Below the pieces are notes generated by a model that made no database searches, was not told where the DNA came from, and worked only from the letters and a program-made list of their open reading frames with translations. Shown here piece by piece: positions 61,701 through 64,000 of a stretch of 64,000 nucleotides of DNA (the first letter of the stretch is position 1; every line of letters starts with the position of its first letter). Made by a program: the position numbers and the translations under genes. The DNA is from Sisyra terminalis. Lineage: Eukaryota > Arthropoda > Insecta > Neuroptera > Sisyridae. The stretch covers positions 35,960,001-36,024,000 of the forward strand of contig OY292278.1 in NCBI GenBank assembly GCA_958496175.1, written 5' to 3'.

Positions 61701-62913
61701 CCATTATGAACGAATACTACAAAAACAACTCCTAACAAAATGTTTTTAAATGTTCCCCAAGATGGCAAACGTCGAAATAAATGGTTTCAAGCAGTGCAGG
61801 AATATTATCAGACTTTGCCTTTAAAAATCCTTTATCACACATAGCTAATTGGAATCAACTAACGACTCATTTTTTAGCAATAAATTTTCAATATTATTGT
61901 CTAGTCACGTGTAATAGCTGTAAACGCTGTATTGTTATTAAATAGCTATAACATTATTACGTCACAACTATGGTGACCATTCATAGCGCGTTTATAGTCA
62001 CGTGATTTTTTTTTAAATTTTATCAATTTTTAATCGTTTATAATTAATTGAAAAAAAAATTTTTTTAAGTTTTTTGCATTAAATATCAATATTATTAATA
62101 ATAAAGTTTTAAAATACATGAAAAAAATCAATAATTTTTTTTTTTCAAATTCCCAATTTTGTATGAAATGTCTTTTTGTTGTTTTTATCAAAAATGTTCA
62201 GTATTTGGTACCATTACCCTATGTCAAATATGAACAAATTTCAGAACATAACTTTTTTTTTCGCTGTCCGCTTTACGTGAAATGCCCCAAATGTTAAATT
62301 TGAGCTTAAAGCTTTGAGCTTTGAAAGCTTTCTTATATATGAAAACAAAATATTGAAATAAATCGGCAACAAATGGTTTAATATTTTGGTATTTTTCCAA
62401 TTGAAGGTATCGGTGCATCCAGATGGTGTTCGTTCGACAGCGGCTTGTTCCTGGAGGTCTCGCGGTGGTCACATCCACCACACCGCTTCATCGGCGTCGA
62501 CCTCTTCCCAGAACGTCTTGCGAGCACGTCGCGGCGTCGTCCGCATGCTAATCGTCGTCGTGCTCACCTTTGCCCTGTGCAACTTGCCGTACCACGCGCG
62601 CAAAATGTGGCAATACTGGTCGAACAACTACGAGGGACCCAGCAACTTCAGCTCCCTGTTCACACCCCTCACCTTCTTGATCGCCTACTTCAATTCGGGA
62701 GTCAATCCACTCCTGTACGCGTTTCTTTCCCGAAATTTCCGCAAAGGCATGCGGGAGCTGTTGCTCTGCTCGATACAGGGCAGTGGTCGTAAGGCGGCTA
62801 CAACCGCAATTCGCCTACAAAACTATCCCCAGTCCCACTCATCCATTTTTCGCAAAGGGTCATCGAGGTCAAATCTCAAGAACAACCACACGTGCACGAC
62901 TGTGATTCGGTGA
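40635..62913 (+). CDS. TrissinR: Trissin receptor-like neuropeptide GPCR, five exons, 5' end missing
   Basis: Class A (rhodopsin-like) G-protein coupled receptor of the plasma membrane. In insects the trissin receptor binds the cysteine-rich neuropeptide trissin. Coding exons are 40635-40779, 46041-46200, 46317-46514, 53399-53545 and 62407-62913; all have GT/AG borders and compatible phases (entry phase 1, then 2, 0, 0, 0), giving 385 residues plus stop. Visible: the GN of TM1, NLAIADL of TM2, the TM3 cysteine in FLCKMYQF, ERY in place of DRY, the ECL2 cysteine in ETICIPD, the TM5 proline in LYAIPLL, CNLPYH in TM6, NPLLY in TM7 and helix 8 (FLSRNFRKG). The joined exon 1/2 reads LIQSWVLGNFLC. 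From family memory the nearest relative is TrissinR; an allied orphan receptor is less likely. The exon(s) with start codon, N-terminus and the first half of TM1 were not identified. Introns are 5261, 116, 6884 and 8861 bp and loaded with repeats. Confidence 0.9.
41610..43475 (+). mobile_element. Penelope-like element relic with inverted ends
   Basis: It lies in the first visible TrissinR intron. The arms 41610-41686 and 43403-43475 are inverted copies sharing ACGGGTAATTGGAATATA and TTAATTTAAACAATCAT. Between them is coding debris of reverse transcriptase end and GIY-YIG endonuclease (42298-43012). A GACGAAACGTCGC stretch lies just before the right arm, in the PLE-tail position. Inverted terminal copies are common in PLEs after insertion. 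Confidence 0.7.
42298..43012 (+). pseudogene. PLE reverse transcriptase C-terminus and GIY-YIG endonuclease, frameshifted
   Basis: First segment: DGSLKTDWYKKPNSSGRLL, NYESNHPMSQKIGMIKGL, LVNNNYPRKLIDRVF, the RT palm/thumb end of PLEs. A frameshift near 42550 leads to FPFIKEIAFKIDSLVRKGYG; another near 42715 restores KDRIPVLDRSNVIYKIPC. The endonuclease reads CTCGMSYIGQTKQKLKDRIK then a TLANHHFDTKHSF block, so the GIY-YIG core and its Arg survive. The protein is long dead but is the best-preserved PLE in the window. Confidence 0.8.
44410..44576 (-). mobile_element. Palindromic MITE with 9-bp duplication, copy 2
   Basis: Second copy of the family at 16014, in opposite orientation. It keeps internal blocks such as GACGTATCC and the run around TTTGAATCAGTCTGAAG. 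The 9-mer cctttggag flanks exactly at 44401-44409 and 44577-44585. It lies in the 5.3-kb TrissinR intron. Confidence 0.82.
44630..45175 (+). repeat. Diverged tandem array, block 2
   Basis: The same kind of unit in opposite orientation (TTTTTTGTCGTTCAAGAGTT, GGCGTTTAAGAGTAG, TTGGTCAGTTGAGAAC, each followed by AAAATATTTT-type runs). It lies in the 5.3-kb TrissinR intron, next to the MITE at 44410. Confidence 0.35.
46041..46200 (+). CDS. TrissinR: TrissinR exon: ECL1 end, TM3, ICL2
   Basis: Acceptor TTGTTGCAG ends at 46040; donor GTGAGT starts at 46201. The first base completes a Ser codon from the previous exon, then WVLGNFLCKMYQFVHSL follows: the TM3 cysteine that normally forms the disulfide to ECL2 is present. 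The end of TM3 reads CTERYFAIIHP, the ERY variant of the G-protein contact motif. The exon ends in phase 0 after TSSRLR. Confidence 0.93.
46317..46514 (+). CDS. TrissinR: TrissinR exon: TM4, ECL2, TM5
   Basis: The exon starts after TTTTCAG at 46316, behind an intron of only 116 bp, and ends at donor GTAAGA (46515). It has 66 codons, phase 0 at both ends. TM4 is LVILGVWISSALYSAP. ECL2 contains an N-glycosylation sequon (NIT) and the partner cysteine in ETICIPDRQ. TM5 is FVVLYAIPLLVMM with its conserved proline. Confidence 0.93.
47881..48480 (+). repeat. 600-bp dispersed repeat, copy 2
   Basis: Direct copy of 1-600, in the 6.9-kb TrissinR intron. A related fragment starting ACTAGTAGTTGCCCG lies at 47333-47460. 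Confidence 0.65.
48545..48695 (+). repeat. PLE-tail-like block with hammerhead-like motif
   Basis: Matches 1585-1735 in inverse orientation (shared GCAATCGAAATACGTATCTG). It contains CTTAGGA, A, a perfect 6-bp stem GATTGC/GCAATC around TTG, and GAAA at 48597-48623. Position 300 bp upstream of a PLE relic suggests a terminal repeat of that element. Confidence 0.5.
48950..49610 (+). pseudogene. PLE relic, second family: RT tail and GIY-YIG
   Basis: Several frames give RT-tail words (AITNGYKSLIID, RKNDINISFSSNSKPFKLF), then an endonuclease remnant (CGSHEKLYID, AGRS) and a tail with SNFTKHLYDE and LNILEKYEIYK. The same tail words occur at 19405-19705, so both belong to one family distinct from that at 42298. 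Multiple stops and frameshifts. It sits in the 6.9-kb TrissinR intron, downstream of a PLE-tail-like block at 48545-48695. Confidence 0.6.
49611..53398. other. Intronic stretch, mostly unassigned
   Basis: Part of the 6.9-kb intron. The stretch 50390-50900 is repeat-free with several CG-containing words (CACGTGACCCGACAC, CGGTGGCGTGG) and may be regulatory. Repeat scraps lie at 51366, 51690, 52626 and 53040. Confidence 0.35.
51366..51415 (+). mobile_element. Possible hAT end fragment
   Basis: CAGTGGTCCCCAACCC resembles a hAT terminus. No partner end or duplication was found. A second hAT-like end, CAGGGGTGGTTACCC with GGCCG and CCGCGGACC, lies at about 52626-52700; the two may or may not belong to one element. 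Confidence 0.3.
53399..53545 (+). CDS. TrissinR: TrissinR exon: end of TM5 and ICL3
   Basis: The exon follows acceptor TTATTGCAG (53398) and ends at GAG before GTAAGG (53546). It has 49 codons, phase 0 on both sides. It begins VLYTRIAFGLWRSSRELE, the cytoplasmic end of TM5, followed by a hydrophilic Ser/Arg/Asn-rich third intracellular loop with no conserved motif that I recognise. The loop looks variable, which fits this receptor class. Confidence 0.85.
54970..55105 (+). repeat. Unclassified ~130-bp repeat, copy 3
   Basis: CTACCCGTGAAATATTCACA, GGCAAAAATTAGTAATTGAA, AACAGTTGAAACAAATGACA; in the last TrissinR intron. Confidence 0.5.
55585..55672 (+). mobile_element. Half copy of the GGCTCA foldback MITE
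   Basis: It keeps the left-half blocks ATCTGGCAACAATG, GAGAATAAATCGAGCCATAA in the order found in the copies at 20621 and 32674; the right arm is missing. Confidence 0.45.
55864..56016 (-). mobile_element. tRNA-derived SINE, copy 7
   Basis: Minus-strand copy in the last TrissinR intron with GCCGAGTGGTGTAGGTGA head and TATAACGCGACGGTAAG tail; the B box is degraded. Confidence 0.55.
58580..58740 (+). mobile_element. tRNA-derived SINE, copy 8
   Basis: Head GGTCGAGTGGTGATGATGAC, AAAAGTGGTAGGTGTTGGGT and tail TAGTTATAAAGCGACGGTAA; also in the last TrissinR intron. Confidence 0.55.
60655..61048 (+). pseudogene. Broken pogo-like transposase: psq HTH plus tail
   Basis: The frame from ATG 60655 reads a helix-turn-helix_psq domain: YSLEDLENAVNNVK, then SINKASQ, stop, YNIPKGTLFNKVK. 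This is the DNA-binding N-terminus of pogo/jerky-like transposases. After a second stop it passes directly to a strongly charged K/E/Q segment, and in another frame to an acidic end (RPVVDSDSD, stop at 61046). The whole DDE catalytic part is absent, so the copy is an internal-deletion derivative with two in-frame stops and a frameshift. Confidence 0.65.
61275..62155 (+). mobile_element. THAP-transposon fragment, copy 1
   Basis: Matches 21487-22336 in the opposite orientation over most of its length. Ends resemble AATTGGG at both sides. It carries a GC-rich block with CGCCGACAGCTCCCG and a CRE-like TGACGTC, then a start codon at about 61665 followed by a degenerate THAP domain: SYRSCFVPL, stop in place of the second Cys, NTTKTTPNKMFLNVP, RRNKWFQ. 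The rest of the transposase is missing. THAP domains are C2CH zinc modules of P-type transposases; here the second Cys is lost. Confidence 0.6.
62407..62913 (+). CDS. TrissinR: TrissinR terminal exon: ICL3 end, TM6, TM7, C-tail
   Basis: This is the largest exon and markedly GC-richer than its surroundings. The acceptor (AATTGAAG, ending 62406) has only a modest pyrimidine tract, so the exact start is less sure than the others. It encodes the end of ICL3 (VLRARRGVVRM), TM6 (LIVVVLTFALCNLPYHARK), ECL3 with an NFS sequon, TM7 (FNSGVNPLLYAFLSRNF) and a basic C-tail with a CS palmitoylation-type cysteine near ELLLC. The stop codon TGA is at 62911-62913. The tail ends CTTVIR; it is shorter than and unlike the fly tail as I remember it, as expected for a fast-evolving region. 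Confidence 0.92.
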   Translation, partial: VSVHPDGVRSTAACSWRSRGGHIHHTASSASTSSQNVLRARRGVVRMLIVVVLTFALCNLPYHARKMWQYWSNNYEGPSNFSSLFTPLTFLIAYFNSGVNPLLYAFLSRNFRKGMRELLLCSIQGSGRKAATTAIRLQNYPQSHSSIFRKGSSRSNLKNNHTCTTVIR

Positions 62914-63210
62914 GATAAGGAGAAAGTTCGCTACGCCTAAAATCGACAATTGGCCCCCATCCAAGAAACAGGGTGACCCAACGGGGAATAAATCGAACGC
63001 ATGTGACAATAACGAATCAAATCACCCCCAAACTTAACTCCCTAAAACCCCAATTTTCAAATTAACAATTCAATGAATTTAACTAAAATTTAAACATTTT
63101 ACATTCAGTGACAGCTAATTCTTAAGTATGCTAGTTATAAATTTTTGTTGTGATTGAGAGTTGTATGAATTTAAAAAAAAGTTTTTAAAATAAATATATA
63201 TAAGACGTTA
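62914..63210 (+). terminator. Probable 3' UTR and poly(A) signals of TrissinR
   Basis: Downstream of the stop codon the sequence returns to high AT content. AATAAA hexamers lie at 62987-62992 and 63189-63194; the second is followed by an AT-rich stretch and would give a 3' UTR of roughly 300 nt. Which one is used cannot be told from sequence. Confidence 0.5.
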
Positions 63211-63805
63211 AATATCAATTGCTTTGGATTTATTTGGCAAAATGGCAAAGAAGTGACAATTCTAGAGATTTGGGTGAGACACAAATATCCAAAATAAGAG
63301 GCAAAACAAATTCTCTGGACAAATCCGAAAAATTTGAAACTAATTAAATTCCCGTTCGTGTCCGATAAACGTGACGCAATGTTGGCTTATCGTTGAAAAA
63401 AAAGGCGGACATGGACTACTTAAGTCATTTTTATTTTGTTTAATTTATGCGGTGATAACAAAAGAGTTTGTAATCCCATACATAGTAACATTGTAATAGT
63501 TGATTAGTGTATTGCCTCGGTTTCAGGATTGTAAATAATTTCTTTTCAAAAATTCGATTAAAAATCTTCAAGTTTTCAATCTATAGCAAAAGCATAGTGA
63601 ATTAAAATTATTCATCTTTAATCTCAGCTAACATAAACAATGTTTTCATAATCATTTATAGGTGTTTATTTGCCTAGAAGGAAAAATTCATAAAAACTAG
63701 ACTGATTCAAAAAAAAAAATGATTTTATTTTCTTAATTATATCGAAAATATTAATGGGAATGACAAAAAAAATCCTGTAAAAGTTTAAGCTCTTATTATT
63801 AATAG

Positions 63806-64000
63806 TAAGAGGTGCCGCATCGCAAATTTCGATTTTCCATTTAAATAACATGGGAACAATATTCTCTTGCACTTTGCAATTTTATAGCTCACGTTGGTGA
63901 CAATATTTCGGAATGATCAAGGTATATTCTTATAGAAAATTGAGGGATCTACAAAAAAGGTCAATTACAAGTTTTTGATATATTTATTCCTTCAAAAGTT
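63806..64000 (+). mobile_element. Left arm of a diverged foldback hAT-like relative, cut by window end
   Basis: Scattered blocks match the arms of the 4474 and 10246 elements in the same order: GGTGCCG near the start, CAAATTTCGATTTT, CCATTTAAATAACATGGGA, TCTACAAAAAAGGTC and CTTCAAAAGTT. Similarity is clearly lower than between the other two copies, so this is a different subfamily. The right half lies outside the window. Confidence 0.5.

Larger units (their letters stand above)
59991..62219 (+). mobile_element. pogo/Tigger-like element with internal deletion
   Basis: TIRs GGGTAGAGGTAC...TATTGAAC at the left and, complemented, GGGTAATGGTAC...TACTGAAC at the right match at about 20 of 24 bases. 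Both are flanked by TA (59989-59990, 62220-62221), the Tc1/mariner/pogo target. Inside is a psq-type HTH remnant (60655-61048). A THAP-type fragment (about 61275-62155) lies within it, perhaps as a nested insertion. It occupies the end of the last TrissinR intron; its right end is only 187 bp from the terminal exon. Confidence 0.6.

Noticed and set aside
62445..62792. 115-codon + frame in the last exon
   Set aside because: Out-of-frame shadow of the GC-rich TM6/TM7 exon.
1..64000. CRISPR array, rRNA, bacterial operon or phage features
   Set aside because: Nothing of the kind; intron-exon structure and TE content are those of an insect nuclear genome.

Overview
The window looks like AT-rich nuclear DNA from an insect, possibly a beetle; the order is a guess. 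It is dominated by introns and decayed transposons. Only one protein-coding gene is convincing: a neuropeptide GPCR on the + strand between about 40.6 and 62.9 kb. It has five recognisable coding exons (40635-40779, 46041-46200, 46317-46514, 53399-53545, 62407-62913). They join in frame into TM1 to TM7 plus the C-terminal tail, 385 residues, and closely resemble the insect trissin receptor (TrissinR). The first coding exon(s), with the start codon, the extracellular N-terminus and the beginning of TM1, were not found. They lie upstream, either in 1-40.6 kb or outside the window.

Around the gene, and in its 5.3, 6.9 and 8.9 kb introns, is a dense TE landscape. It includes hAT-like elements with 8-bp target duplications (3737-5892, 4474-5582, 10246-11282, 24396-24787), the first two nested. 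A small palindromic MITE family has exact 9-bp target duplications (16014-16167, 44410-44576). There is a deleted pogo/Tigger-like element with TA duplication (59991-62219), a THAP-domain transposon fragment in two opposed copies, a Tc1-like transposase relic, a non-LTR retrotransposon scrap, at least four Penelope-like element (PLE) relics with GIY-YIG endonuclease remnants, and a tRNA-derived SINE family with eight copies.

Two signals stand out. At 12.2-12.4 kb there is a full heat-shock-type promoter: GAGA-like tracts, a long array of heat shock element half-sites in one 5-bp phase, a TATA box and a plausible leader ending at a splice donor. No heat shock protein ORF follows, so it may drive a stress-induced noncoding RNA, a decayed heat shock gene or a distant 5' exon. 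Second, PLE-tail-like sequences in several places carry the same hammerhead-like layout (CTGANGA, an extra A, a short hairpin, GAAA). The hairpin sequence differs between families while pairing is kept, which points to a selected RNA structure.

No rRNA, true tRNA, CRISPR or prokaryotic feature was seen. Everything here is by eye; family names for repeats are inferences from termini, duplications and short protein motifs.
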